Source: Vanilla planifolia
Taxonomy: Eukaryota > Streptophyta > Magnoliopsida > Asparagales > Orchidaceae
Length of the DNA: 64,000 nucleotides
Direction: 5' to 3'
Assembly: GCA_023846275.1 (NCBI GenBank)
Contig: JAIUJO010000069.1
Location: forward strand, 936,501 to 1,000,500
Shown here: piece after piece, positions 10,061-22,737 of the stretch
How the letters are laid out: each line of letters begins with the position of its first letter
How positions within the stretch are numbered: the stretch's first letter is position 1
The notes under the pieces: model-generated
What the model saw: the letters and a program-made list of their open reading frames with translations, nothing else
What the model was told of the DNA's origin: nothing
The model's database searches: none
Translations under genes and position numbers: made by a program

Positions 10061-10763
10061 ACAATTAGGGGAGTTTCAAGCCATGTGGATATATAAAACT
10101 AAATGGAAAGAGAGTGGATCCTCTCAGTTTTAGGTCGTGGGTAGTAGCATTTGTAATGAAATGTCATTGATGATGATTCATAGAGGTGCAAGCTATAGAG
10201 AGTGGTGCAGGCACTACATTCATAACTCTATGCAAGGTGTTTGGTGTGAATCAACTACATTCATACTATAATATCAAGCTTTGTAATCCTTTATGCAATA
10301 ATGACTCAACACATAGTGGGTAGTGGGTGAAGTGGTAATCCAACAGGGAACTAGAAATGAAGAGGACACACTTGTTGGAAATTAATATAGTTACTTGGCA
10401 AAGTGCTACTGTTTCTTTCAATTTGGTGAAGCATGTAAAGAAGAAGGAAATGAATGGGGAAGCAACATTTAGATGTGTCTATTCTAAATATAGAAATAGA
10501 ATTAAGGAGGGCATGGAGAGGGCAATGTAAAAGGGCCAATTGCTGAAGGCAAAATTGCTGTAGTTGGATTGTTGATGCGGTGGAATACGGAGAGCTGGAG
10601 GGAATTATGCTGCTGCTATTAATTTCTTAAGCCAAGATGTAGTTCTTTTTGGAGCTAATGTGCTACTAATGAGGTGTTAGAGATGTGCTTGGTGGCATAT
10701 CATGTGCAATATGAATAAGAGAAGGCAGGTTACAGTTTTTTGTGAAGATATGCTACTATTGAA
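10061..10763. other. AT-rich sequence without recognised gene
   Basis: No frame longer than about 60 codons shows a known motif. The sequence could be the 3' part of the LINE after heavy decay, or a second element. I see no poly-A tail, target-site duplication or LTR boundary. Confidence 0.5.
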
Positions 10764-10997
10764 TTGGTGAGGGTGGAGTCTACTATGGCTGGGGCATTCC
10801 TATATGAAGACTCAAAAAATGACAAGTCTAAGAGTGAAGGGGGATGTTGTAGATGTGGTGTTGCAAGGCATGCTGAAAACAAGTGGAAGTTTAAAGAGAC
10901 TGCATTAGCTGATGTTTCTCCTTACTACAGGCTTTATGATCTGAAGCAGATAGCCAACCAGCATCAATGTTCAAGTGCTACAACCAAACTAGGCTGA
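10764..10997 (+). pseudogene. Small gag-like fragment with a damaged zinc knuckle
   Basis: A 77-codon open frame (MVRVESTMAGAFLYED...) contains CCRCGVARHAENKW. This fits CX2CX4HX4C except that the last Cys is Trp (TGG, one base from TGC or TGT). It is followed by a basic KFKET stretch. The pattern suggests a retrotransposon nucleocapsid piece, but the match is short. The frame ends at TGA 10995. Another frame stays open over about 10998-11171 (CVVDSYGLWNARN...DVYVRLHIF) and may be a frameshifted continuation. I do not recognise that part. Confidence 0.4.
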
Positions 10998-13225
10998 ATG
11001 TGTTGTGGACAGCTATGGTTTGTGGAATGCTAGGAATTTACAAAATTATTTTGGGGCAAAACTTGTTGACCATGTTAAACATTTATCTTTAGCTGAACAA
11101 AAAGATAAGAATTGCCTCTACTTTGCTACATCTGATGTGTATGTTAGATTGCACATTTTCATGTGCATGTAAGTTTTCAAATGTTTGCATGTGTGCAAGT
11201 ATGTGTGTGTGAGTGCATGTGTTTGCATGCATTTACATATATGTGTGTCAGTGTGTATTCATAAGAGCATAAATGTGTGTGTGTGTGTGTGTGTGCATGT
11301 TTGCAAGTTTGGGACTGTATATGTGTATATGTGTATAAGCATTTCTATTTGTGCTTATGTACATAAAAGGTTGCAAATGTGCATGTTTACATTAGTGTAT
11401 GTTTGTGCAGGTTTCAATGAAGGTGTGTGTCCATGTACATGTGCTTGTGTTTGTGTATGCATGGGCATATGTTTTTGCCTATGTGTGTTTATGCACGAGT
11501 TTATGCATTTATGCATGTATTTATGTGTGGAAGTATGTGTATATGCGTGTGTGTGTGTGTTGCATGTATGTGTGTGCATGCATGCATATGTATATGTGTG
11601 TGGGTGTGTGTGAATATCGATTTGAGTGTGTGTGTGTGTGTTCATGTGTATTTGTGTGTTTGTGTGAAAGGAGGAGGGGCGTGCGTGTATGGATGTATGC
11701 ATGTATAAGTGTGCATGTTTGTGTGAAGGTGTGTGTGTGTAGTGAATTATGTGTGTGTGTGGTGCTTGTATGGCTATGCACGTTTATGTGCATGTGTGTG
11801 TGCATGTGTTTGTGTGTATTTGCATGTGTGTGTTTGAGGTACATGCATGAGCACATAAATGTGTGTATGTGTGCATGTTTTTTTTGTATAGGAGTGTGTG
11901 CATGTGCACATGTGTTCAAGTGTGTGTGTATGTGTACTTGTGTATGCATGGGTGTATGTGTACCTATGTGTATGCATGCATGCATGTATCTGCATTTATG
12001 CATGCTTTTATGTGTGCAAGTATGTTTGTGTTTTTGCATGTTTATACATGTGTTGCATGCATGCATGTGTGCCAATGTTTATGCATATTTATGAGTGTTT
12101 TTGTGTCTCCATGTGCCGATGTGTGTGTGTGTGTGCATGTTTGTATATGTGTAGGTGTGTGTATATTCATGTTTGCATAAGTGAGTGTGTGTGCATGGAT
12201 TTCTTTGGTGCATGTGCATAGGCAAGTGCACATGTGCATGTCTTCCTTTGTGTGCTAATATATTTGTGTGAGCATGTGGATGTGTGTGTATTATGCATAT
12301 GTGCCTAAATATGCCTATCTATGTTTGTTTGCATGTGTGCACATGTGTACTTTTGTATATATGTGTGTATAAGTGTTTGCATACCTTTCTATTTGCATGT
12401 GTATGCGTGTTTCCATGTGTATATGCATGTGTGTGTAGGTGTGAATGCATGCCTACATGTGCACTTGTGTGTGTTAGTATGCAAATATGCACATGCATGT
12501 GTGTTTATGTGTGTACATATGTGTGCTTTTGTGTTTGTGTGTGTGCTTGTGTAAGAGTCTTATTTTGTGTATGCACCCATGTGTTCAAGTGTGTGTCTAT
12601 ATGCATGTTTCATTTGTGGGTACATGCATCTGCATTAGTGTGTCTATGTGTGCGTGTTAGACAAGTGAATGTGAATTTGTGCATGTATGTGTGTGTGTTT
12701 CTACTTGTGTGTGCAAGGGTGCAAGTGTGTGTATGCATATGCATGTGTGTGTGTGTGTGCATGTGCATGGGGTTATGTGTTTGGATGTGTGTGTGTATAT
12801 GCATTTGTGTGTCCATGCATGTATGTGTGTTTTTGTTTACATGCATGCACATATGTATGTGTGGATGCATACACATGCATGTGTGTCCATGTGTGTGAGT
12901 GTGTGCATTTGGGTGCATGCATGTTTATGCATCTTTGTGTGTGTGCATGTACATGTGTGTGGGGGGGGTGTGCATGTGTGCGTACACATGTGCATATCTG
13001 TGTGCATGTGTGTATGTGTATTTCTATACATTTTCACTCATGCACATGAGTTTGTTCATGTGTGTAAGTGTGAGTGATTGAATGTGTGTGAATTTGTTTG
13101 CATGCATGTGTGTTCTTGAATGAACATAAGTGTATGTGTGTGTGTGTGTGAATATGTATGTGTGTATGCATGTAATGTGTGTGCATGCATGTGTGTGCAT
13201 ATCTCTGCATGTATGTGTGTGCTTA

Positions 13226-13232
<7 letters not shown>

Positions 13233-13264
<32 letters not shown>
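13233..13264. repeat. (AT)16 microsatellite within the TG arm
   Basis: Thirty-two bases of uninterrupted AT. It keeps the pyrimidine-purine alternation of the surrounding array. Confidence 0.97.
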
Positions 13265-13267
<3 letters not shown>

Positions 13268-16200
13268 TGTGTGTGCATGTGTGAATTTGCACTTATGTAT
13301 GTGTGTACGTGTATGTCAATGTGTGTGTGCTAGTGTATATTCTTTTGTTTTTATGTGTGCATGTTTTTTCTATATACCTGTTTATATGCATGTGCATGTG
13401 AATGTGTATATGTGAGCATGTGTTTATGCACATTTATGAGTGTTGGCATGTGTGTCAATGTCTTTGTGTATTTGCATGTGTGCATGTGTACTTATGTAGA
13501 TATCTTGGGTGCATGTATGCTTATGCATGGGTGTGTATTGATGTATGCATGTGTTTGTTTGCATGTGCATGTGAGTTTGTATGTGCATTTATTTGTGTGT
13601 GTGTGTATGTGTGTGCATGCATGTCTATTTGTGTGGTATGTTTATATGCATATGTGTGCATGTGTCCTTGGTAATGTGTGTGTGCATGTACATGTGTATG
13701 CCTAAGTATATGTCTGTGTGTTTATTTGTGCATATGTGTGTCTGTGTGTTTGGGTGGGTGCATGGGTATGGCTTTGTGTGAGTGTGTGTGTGCATGGGTA
13801 TGAGCATGTCTATGTGTGTATGTATTTGTCTATACATTTATGCATATGTGTACTTGTATTTTAGCATGTTTTTGCATACATGAGTGTGTGTGTTTGCATG
13901 CATGTGCATGTGTGTAGGAGTGTGCATGTGTGCATATACATGTCTGTATTTGTGCATGTGTGTGTGATTGCATGTAAATGTGATTGTGTATGTGTGTGTG
14001 TGCATGTATATTTGTCTATGTGGATGTGTGTATGTTTGCTTGTGTGTGTTTTGTGAGTGTTTGTGATTGTGCATGTGTGGATTTGGGTGTCAATTTATAT
14101 ATGTGTGTGTGTGTGTGTGCAACTTGTTTTTGTGCATGTGTGTATATGTTTGTTTGTGTATGAACATGTGAGTGTATGCATGCTTGCATGCTTGTTTGTG
14201 TGATTATGCTTATGTGTGATTGTTGACACATGTGTGCTAGTATATGTGTGTGCATTTTCTTATGTATATGGATGTGTTTCTGTGCATGTGTGTTCATGTG
14301 CATTTGTGCATGAGTGCATGTGCACTTGTATGCACATGCATGCTTGTGTGTATGCATGTGAGTGTGCATGTTTTGTGTGCATGTGTGTGTGTCTGTGTTT
14401 GTGCATAGCTGTGTATCTTTGCGAGTGCATGTGTGTGTGTTTATGCATATGCATGTGTGCATTTGTGTTTGTGAGGGTGTACGTATGTTTGATGTGTGTG
14501 TGTTTGCTTGTGCATGTGTGAGTGTATGTGCATGTGTGTTATTATGATGCACATGTGTTTATGATGTCTATGTGTGCATACGTGTCTTTGTGTGTGTGTG
14601 TGTGTTGATGTGTTTGTAGGTATATGTGCATGTGTGTTCATGTATTCTTGTGCCCATGTGTATGTGTGTGCATGTGGATGCACATGAGCAATTGTGTGTG
14701 TGTCTACCCTCATTTGTGTGTGTATTTACATGTGTGTCTTTATGCATGTATGTGTGTGCATGTGTTAATGCATGCACATGTTTGTGTTTGTGTTTGCGTG
14801 TGCCTACATTAGCGTATTTTTACATGTTTCTTCATGTCCTCTTGCATGCATCTGTGATGTGTTCAGGCATGTGTTTGTTTTGTATGTGATGGTGCATGTA
14901 TTTGTGTGTGCATGTGTGTGCATGTGTGCATGTGTGTGTATGTATGCTAATACATGCATGTGCACTTGGTTGGGTATGTGTATGTGTATGTGTTTGTGCT
15001 TGCATATGCTTATATGTTTGTGCATGAGTGTGCATGAGTGTGTGTGTGTGTGTGTGTGCATGTGTGTGTTAATGTGAGTGCTTATATGAGTGCATTCATG
15101 TGTGTGATTGAGTGCATATGTGAGAGCCTATGCTAGTGCAATAGCTATTTGTGTCTGTGCATGTATTTTTGTATGTGTGTGTGCGTGCCTGTGTTTGATG
15201 ATGAGTATGTGTGCCTTTACATGTGCCTACATATTAACTTGTGTGTGTATGCAAGTGCATGTGCTTATATGTATGCGTGCATGCTTGTGTGTGAGTGTGT
15301 TCCTACATGCATACATCTTTGTGTGTTCATGCATGTGTATACGTGTGTGTGTGTGTGTAAATGTGTTCATGCATGCATGTGCGTGTTTGTGTATGTGTAT
15401 GCTTATGCACATTTGTACATGTGTCTGCCTATGTGTGTGCATATGTGTGTGTGTATATGCTTAGATGTTTGTGTATGTATGTATGTATGTGCATGTATGT
15501 TTGTGTTTGCATGCATTTACATATGTGTGAGTTGTGAGTGTGTGTGTGCATCTTTGTGTGGGTTGTGCACATGTGCAGGCAAGTTTATGTGCATTTGTTT
15601 TTGAATGCACATGTACATATGTGTGTTTGTTGGTGCGTCTATGCATGCATGTATGTGCATGTGTGTCTATGTAAGTGTGTGTGCATGAAGTTGTATGTGC
15701 ACGTGCATATGTGTTCATGCTATACTTGAGCTTATGTGTGCACATTTTTTTGTTTATGTGTGTTTACATGTGCATTTGGGTATGCATGTGTGCATTTGTG
15801 TGTCATGTGTACGTGTGTGGGTGTGGGCATGCACGTAGGTGTGTGTCTACATGTAGGTCTGTGTGTGTGGGTGTATGAGCATGTATGTGGGTGTCCATGT
15901 GTTTTTTGTGAGTTTGTACATGTGTGTGTCTATGTGTGCATTCATGTGCATGTGTGCATGTGTGAAGGTGTGTGTGTCATGCATGTGCATTTATGTATTC
16001 ATGTGTGTGTATATGAGAGTGTGTTGTAAGCATGCATGTGTTATGGATATGTCTATGTGTGTGCATGTGTGCGTGTGTGTGAGCATGCATGTAAATTTGT
16101 GTGAGCACATGTTTGCATGTCGTATATGCATGTGTTCATGTATGTGTGTGTGTAGATGTGCATGTGTATGCTTATGTGTATTTGAATGTGTGCGTGTATG

Positions 16201-16851
16201 CTTGTATATGTGTGTACATGTGTCCCTGTTTGTGTTTGTATGTGTGGCTATATGTGTGTACAAGTGTGCTTGTGTGTGCTTATGTGTATTTGTTACTGTA
16301 CATGCATGTTTGTATACATATGTTTGTGTGTGTGTGTGTGTGTTTATGAGTGGATTTGTGCATGTATGTGTATAATATGTGTATAGACATGTGTGTGGGG
16401 TGTGCCTTTGTGTGTGTGTGTTTATGTGTGTGTGCATTTATACGTGCATGTGTGTGTGGTGGTGCTTGTCCATACGTGTATATATGTGTGTGTTTGCACA
16501 CAAGTGTGCCTGTGCATGTTATGGTGTGTGTGTGTGTGTTCGTGTGAGACTATGCAATTGTTTGTGTGGGTGTATGCTTATGATTATTTATGTGTGTGTG
16601 TGCATGTTTGCATGTAAAAATCTTCATGCATGTGCATGTGTTCTTATCTACATGAGTGTGTTAGTGTGTCAGCATAGGTTTGTGTGCATGTTTATTTTTA
16701 TGTGTGTGTGTGTACATGTACACATTTGTGAATATGTGTGTATGTGCAAGCATGTATCTCTTTATTCGCATGTGCATGTTTTTATGTGTTTATGTTTACA
16801 TATGTAAAGCCATGTGCGTGCATTTGTATATGTGTGTATTAGTGTGTGCAC

Positions 16852-16856
<5 letters not shown>

Positions 16857-16883
<27 letters not shown>

Positions 16884-16894
16884 GTGAGTGAGTG
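16857..16894. repeat. (TG)n tract followed by GTGA repeats
   Basis: One of the longer pure TG runs in the TG arm, ending in three GTGA tetramers. Pure runs of this length are uncommon in the array, which suggests local re-expansion. Confidence 0.85.
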
Positions 16895-17452
16895 TGCACT
16901 TATGTGTGCATGTGTGTGTGTGTGCATATTATACATGTATTGTGTTTGTGTGTGCACGTGTCTATACATGTCTGAGATTATGCATCCATATTTTTGTACA
17001 TGTGTCTATGTCTATGCATGCATATACACGTGTATGCATGCATGTGTGCATATGTTTGTGCATGTGCATGTGTGTATGAATGCTTGTTTTTGTATGTGTG
17101 TTTGTGTGGGCAAATGTGTTTCGATGGGTGTGTATCCAAGGATATGTATGTGTTTGTGTATCTATGCATGTGTGTATGTATGCATACACATCCACATATA
17201 CATACATTTATGTGCATGTATTTGTTTGCATGCTTGTGTATTTTTATGAATGTGTGTAAGTGTGTAGGTGCACCTGTGTCTCTGCATATTTGTGCACATT
17301 CACATGTGCATGAGTGGGGGTGAGTATGTGTGCAAGTCTATGTGTGTGTGTATATGAGTGAGAATGTTATTATGTTCATATGTATGCATGTGTGTCCATT
17401 CATGAGCATGCATGTCTATGTCTATGTGCATGGGTCTATGTGGATGTGTGTG

Positions 17453-17510
17453 TACGACTCTAAGCCTTTGTGTGTGCATGGGTTAATGATGATCCTTAAG
17501 GAGTTGCATG
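17453..17510. other. Non-alternating island in the TG arm
   Basis: The words ACGACTCTAAGCC and GGTTAATGATGATCCTTAAG break the TG pattern for about 58 bp. No gene or element is recognised. It could be a fragment of inserted or original sequence. Confidence 0.6.
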
Positions 17511-18353
17511 TTTGTTTTTGTTTGTGTGTCCATGTGGGTGGGTGTGCATGCATGTGCCTATGTGTGTATGTGTGTATATGTTTATGTGTGTACATGAGTG
17601 CACATGTGCACATGTGTTTTTTTGTGTGTGCATGTGAGTGCATGTGTGTATGCACGTATGTATGTATATGCACGTGCATATGTGTGTGTGTGCATGCATT
17701 TATGAGTGCATGTGTGTACACGTGAGTGTGTGCTTGAGTTTGTGTGTGCATGTGAGTGTGTGTCTATGTGAGTGACTGCATGGGTCTGAGTATGAGTCGA
17801 TATGCATACAAATTTGTGTCAATATGAGTGTGTGAGTGTAGGTATGGGTGTTTCTGTGCATGTGTGCATATGTATGTGTGTGCATATGTGTGTGTGTGTG
17901 TCTACATGCATGTGTGTTAGCATGTGTGTTTGTGTAAGTGCATGTGTTTGTGCCTATTTGTGTGCATGTTTTATGCATTTGTATGTGTGTGCATGTCTAC
18001 ATGGACATGCACATGTGTGCATGCCTACGTGCAAGTATGTATGTGTGTGTGTATGCATGTGAACATGTGGGTCTTTGTGAGTGAGTACAAATATGTGTAG
18101 GTTCATGTGCTTGTGCATGCATGTGTGTGTACTTGTGCATGTGTAGGTGTATCTGTGTATGTGTATACACATGTATGTGTGCCTTTTTACATGCATGTGC
18201 TTATTTGTCTAAGAGCATATGCATTTTGTGTAAATGCATGTTCATGTTTTTGCAACAAGTGCATGTGCATCTATGTGTGCATGTGTTTGTGAGTGTATTC
18301 ATGTGAATGTGTGTATTTGTGTATACATGAGTGTGCATGTGAGTGCATGTTTA

Positions 18354-18459
18354 TCTATGTGCTTATGTGTGTCCTTATTTTTTATGTGTAAATGTGTGCA
18401 TGTATATCTATGTTCTTATGTGTGTCCTTATGTTTTATGTGTGAGTGTGTGAGCTTGAG
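18354..18459. repeat. 53-bp tandem duplication in the TG arm
   Basis: The word TCTATGT(G/T)CTTATGTGTG, followed by TCCTTAT(T/G)TTTTATGTG, occurs at 18354 and again at 18407. The copies differ at several positions. Confidence 0.8.
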
Positions 18460-18746
18460 CATGTGTGTGCACATGTGGTCATGTGATTTAGATGCATGTG
18501 TATATATGTGTGTGCATGCATGTGTGTGTATGTTTGTGTAAGTGTGTGTGCATATGTGTGTAGTTTTGTATGGTGTCTACATGTGTGTGTGTGCTTGTAT
18601 GTATAGGTTTCTATATGCATGCATGCATGTGCACATTTGTGAGTGCATATGAGTGCATGCATGTGTGTTTTTGTAGGTTTTTATATGGGTTTGTATGCAC
18701 TTGCATGTGTGTATGTTGTTGTTTTGTGTGTGCATATGTATATACA

Positions 18747-18785
18747 CACCTAAGGGGTCCATGTTTTCATCTGCTATGGACACGT
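18747..18785. other. Non-alternating island in the TG arm
   Basis: About 39 bp containing CCTAAGGGGTCC and TCATCTGCTATGGAC do not fit the array pattern. No identity assigned. Confidence 0.55.
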
Positions 18786-18950
18786 ATGCATGCATGTGCT
18801 TGTGTTTTTGCATATGTGTATGCATGAGTGTGTGTACATGTTTGTGTGTTTACGTGTGCATCTGTGTGTATGCACATGCATGTATGTTTCCCTCTGAGTG
18901 CATGTGTTCGCCTGAGTTGGTGTATGTGTGTGTGCATTTGTGTGCATGTG

Positions 18951-19045
18951 TCTAATTAGCTAGGAGCTTGCATGCGTGGAAGTACATGTACATGTCTACA
19001 CACATCTACATGTGTGTGTGTGTCAGATAAGGTATAAGCCCACAT
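18951..19045. other. Non-alternating island near the strand switch
   Basis: TCTAATTAGCTAGGAGCTTG at the start and GTCAGATAAGGTATAAGCCC near the end flank short CA and TG runs of both polarities. It lies about 400 bp before the polarity switch. It may be the remnant of sequence present at the rearrangement. No gene is recognised. Confidence 0.6.
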
Positions 19046-19451
19046 ATGTGTATGTGTCTATAAATATATGCATGCGCTTGAGCATGTGTATGCATGTGAG
19101 TTTGTATTTGCGCATGGATTAGTATGTGTGTGTGCATGTTCGCTACGCACATGCATATGTGTGTTTATGTGAGTTTGTGTTTGGGGGTATGTGTGTGGGT
19201 GTGTGAATGCATGAGAGTGTGTGTGTGTGCAGGTGCACACACATACATCTGTGTGTGTGTGTGCGTGTGTGTGTTCCTGTGTGTGGGTGTTTGTGTGTGT
19301 GGGTGTATGTGTGTGTGCATGAGTGCTTATGTGTACATGTACATGTGCATGTGTGTGCATGTCTATAAGTTCATGTATGTGATTATACATATTTGTGTGC
19401 ATGTGTGTGTGTGTGTTGCTTGCCTATTTGTGTGTGTGTGTGTGTGTTTTT

Positions 19452-19521
19452 ATGCATGAGAGTATTTTTTACACAAGCACACCACACACACATGCGTGCG
19501 CTTATGCACACTCTCATGCAT
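19452..19521. other. Polarity switch point with 12-bp inverted repeat
   Basis: Polarity flips from TG-rich to CA-rich at about 19465. The word ATGCATGAGAGT (19452-19463) is matched perfectly in reverse complement by ACTCTCATGCAT (19510-19521), leaving a 46-bp spacer that holds the flip. The arms beyond are not near-identical reverse complements, so this is not a fresh fold-back. Confidence 0.75.
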
Positions 19522-22500
19522 GCACACATGCACACAAATACATACAGACACACACACTCACATACATACACACACAAACACATGTGTGCACATACAAGCA
19601 TACACACACATGCACGCACACCACAAACACACACTCACACCCACAAAAATAAACACACACATGGTCAAGTACACACATGCATAAACAAAGATTCACATGC
19701 ATATATACACATATACACACAAACAAAAAGAAAAGCACCATCGCACATACATACATGCACATGTACATACACAAACACACACAAACTAAAAACATGTACA
19801 TCGAAACATACACATATAAGTACACACAAATACTTTGACAAACATAAGAAGGCTTGAATGCAAGCATGCTCGTACATGATCACAACTCGCATATACACGA
19901 ATGCACACTTACACATGCACATGCACTCACACACATATAGAAACACACACACACATACACACGTACTTTCTAACACATACATACATACACCCATACACAT
20001 GAATACATATACATACATGCACACAAAAACATGCATACACCCATGCATGTGTGTACACATGAACAAATGTACGCACACACACATCCATGCCCATACATAG
20101 ACACATATACGAACATACACAAGCACATGCACACTCACATACTCACGCACTCACACACTTGTGAGCAAGCACAAACAGAAGTACACAAGCATGCACGTTT
20201 GCATAAATGCTTGAATGCATGCACAAATACATGCAAATTTGCACACATGCATACATGCACGTACCTAAACACAAACAAGAATATATTAATGTGCAAGTAC
20301 CTATACACATACAACCACATATACATGCACACAATCACACACATACACACACACACATGCAAGCATACAAGGAATCACATGCACACACAAATGAATGCAT
20401 ACCCATATACACACACATGTACATCCACACATAGATGTACTCACACACAAGCAAATAAGTAAACACAAATGATCACTTACCTAAATTCACACACACATGC
20501 ATAGACATACACACATGTACATAAATAGGCATACCCAAGCACACACATGCACATACACATACACACACATACACAAACACATGGACATGCAAACATGTGT
20601 CCACACATGTACACACTAACATGCATACACACATATGAAAACAAAAGCACACTCACACACACTTAGACGCACTAAAACATGCTTGTATACACATACAAGC
20701 ACACGTGCAACCATGAAAATACATACACCCAAATAGGCACACACATGCACATACACATGCACATGCATAGGCACACACACTTGAACAAACATATGTGCAA
20801 ACATATGCACAAACATGCATATACAAATACATGCAAATGCACAAGCACTCACCTATTTACATATATACATACACACACATGCACACATGCATGCACCCAA
20901 ATACACACACACATACACTCACATCCACACACAAGTACACACACACACTCACACAAATAGACACTCATGCAAAATAACATAAACACACATATATACTCAC
21001 ACACAAACACAAACGAACATGTGCTCACACATGCATCCATAGACAAGCACTCATATAGGCATAAACACACACAAATGCAAATGGATGCACATATACACAA
21101 AATTACAAACACACACAAACACAAAAAAACATAATTATACACATGCATAACTACAAGTGAATATAGAGTCACACTCACACACACACACATGCTAAAATAC
21201 ACTCTTGCATAAACACACACATATACACATGCATAATTGCATTAAAATACACCCACATACATGTATACACAAGCATAAACACATACACACACCCACATAC
21301 ATGGACACTTATGCAAACATAAACACACACATCCATGCAGGCATGCACATACACGTTCACAAACAAAAATGCACACACATACACACAAATACAAGAACTA
21401 ACACAAACACTTATGCACACTCATGCTCAGCAATGCATGCATATTCACATGCACATGAACATGCATGCAAATGCATATATGCATACATGGACAAGCACCC
21501 ACAATATGCACACATAGGCTCATGAACTTGAACACACTCACACATGCACATGCAAATGCACAATTAAACACGATCACATACACACATGCCATACATGTGT
21601 GCACAGGCACACATAGACCAATATGTACACACACAAAAGTGTTCACACTCATGAACACATGCACAAGCACATACACATGTGCACACACATACACACATGC
21701 TCAAGCATGCACACATGAATGCACAAACATATACTTGCACATGTACAAAAAAATGTGCACTTTCACATACACACACATATGGATGGGCACACATACATAC
21801 ACTCAAGCATGCCAATAGACATGCACAAACAATTGCATAAACATACACAACTGCCCACACACACAAACACTCACACACACAGACACACATGCACAAACAC
21901 ATGCATATAAACACACACATGTACTTGCATGCACTGATACATACACACCTAGACATGCACATATACACTCAAATAAGCACACACACACACACATGTGCAT
22001 GAACACAAGCACACATGTAGTAACGCACACACAAGTACACGCATACACACACACAAGCATGCACACACACACAAAGGCAAACACACAAACACACAAATAT
22101 ACACATGCATCCACAGGTATATGCACACACACAAGCACATGATCATGCATGCACATAGGCACATCTATGCATTCTCATAAACACATGCATAATACAAGCA
22201 CATACACACACACAAGCACATGAACACATGTGCACACTGACACACACAAGCACACTGGCACACACAAATGCATCTACACACATACTTGCCCAAGCAATGC
22301 CATACATACTCACATGCATGAACACATACACACTTGCACACATAGACACACATAGCTATGCATGCATGCATGCACACAAACACACACACACGTACCTATG
22401 TGTATGAACACAAGCACAAGTGCACTCACACACACACTGACATAACATACACACATATACAAATACACACACATGCGAAGGCATGCAAACACACACATAT

Positions 22501-22706
22501 GCACTCAAACACATAAATTCATACAGAAAGGCACACATGCATGCACACACACACAAACGCGAACATGGACATGCACACACAAGCTTAACACATAAAAACA
22601 CTCACGCATACACACCCACACATGGACACCCACAAACACACACATGCGCTCATGTTCACAAAAACCTAGACATGCATATCTACACATTTACACATACACA
22701 CTCACT

Positions 22707-22737
<31 letters not shown>

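Larger units (their letters stand above)
11161..19465 (+). repeat. TG-polarity arm of a degenerate alternating pyrimidine-purine array
   Basis: About 8.3 kb consists almost wholly of TG, CA and TA dinucleotide steps, with TGTG and GCATG words dominant on the plus strand. CpG is rare. The array starts abruptly after the gag-like fragment. It is not a perfect microsatellite: GTGTGT runs are broken every few bases by CATG, TATG or TTTG. Repeated longer words, such as TTTATGAGTGTT near 12088 and 13433, point to old local duplications. Open frames occur in all frames because strict alternation excludes stop codons, so none is called as a gene. Confidence 0.95.

Noticed and set aside
1..11160. tRNA or small RNA genes
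   Set aside because: I saw no cloverleaf with A and B box promoter elements and no snRNA signature by eye. A covariance-model scan was not possible.
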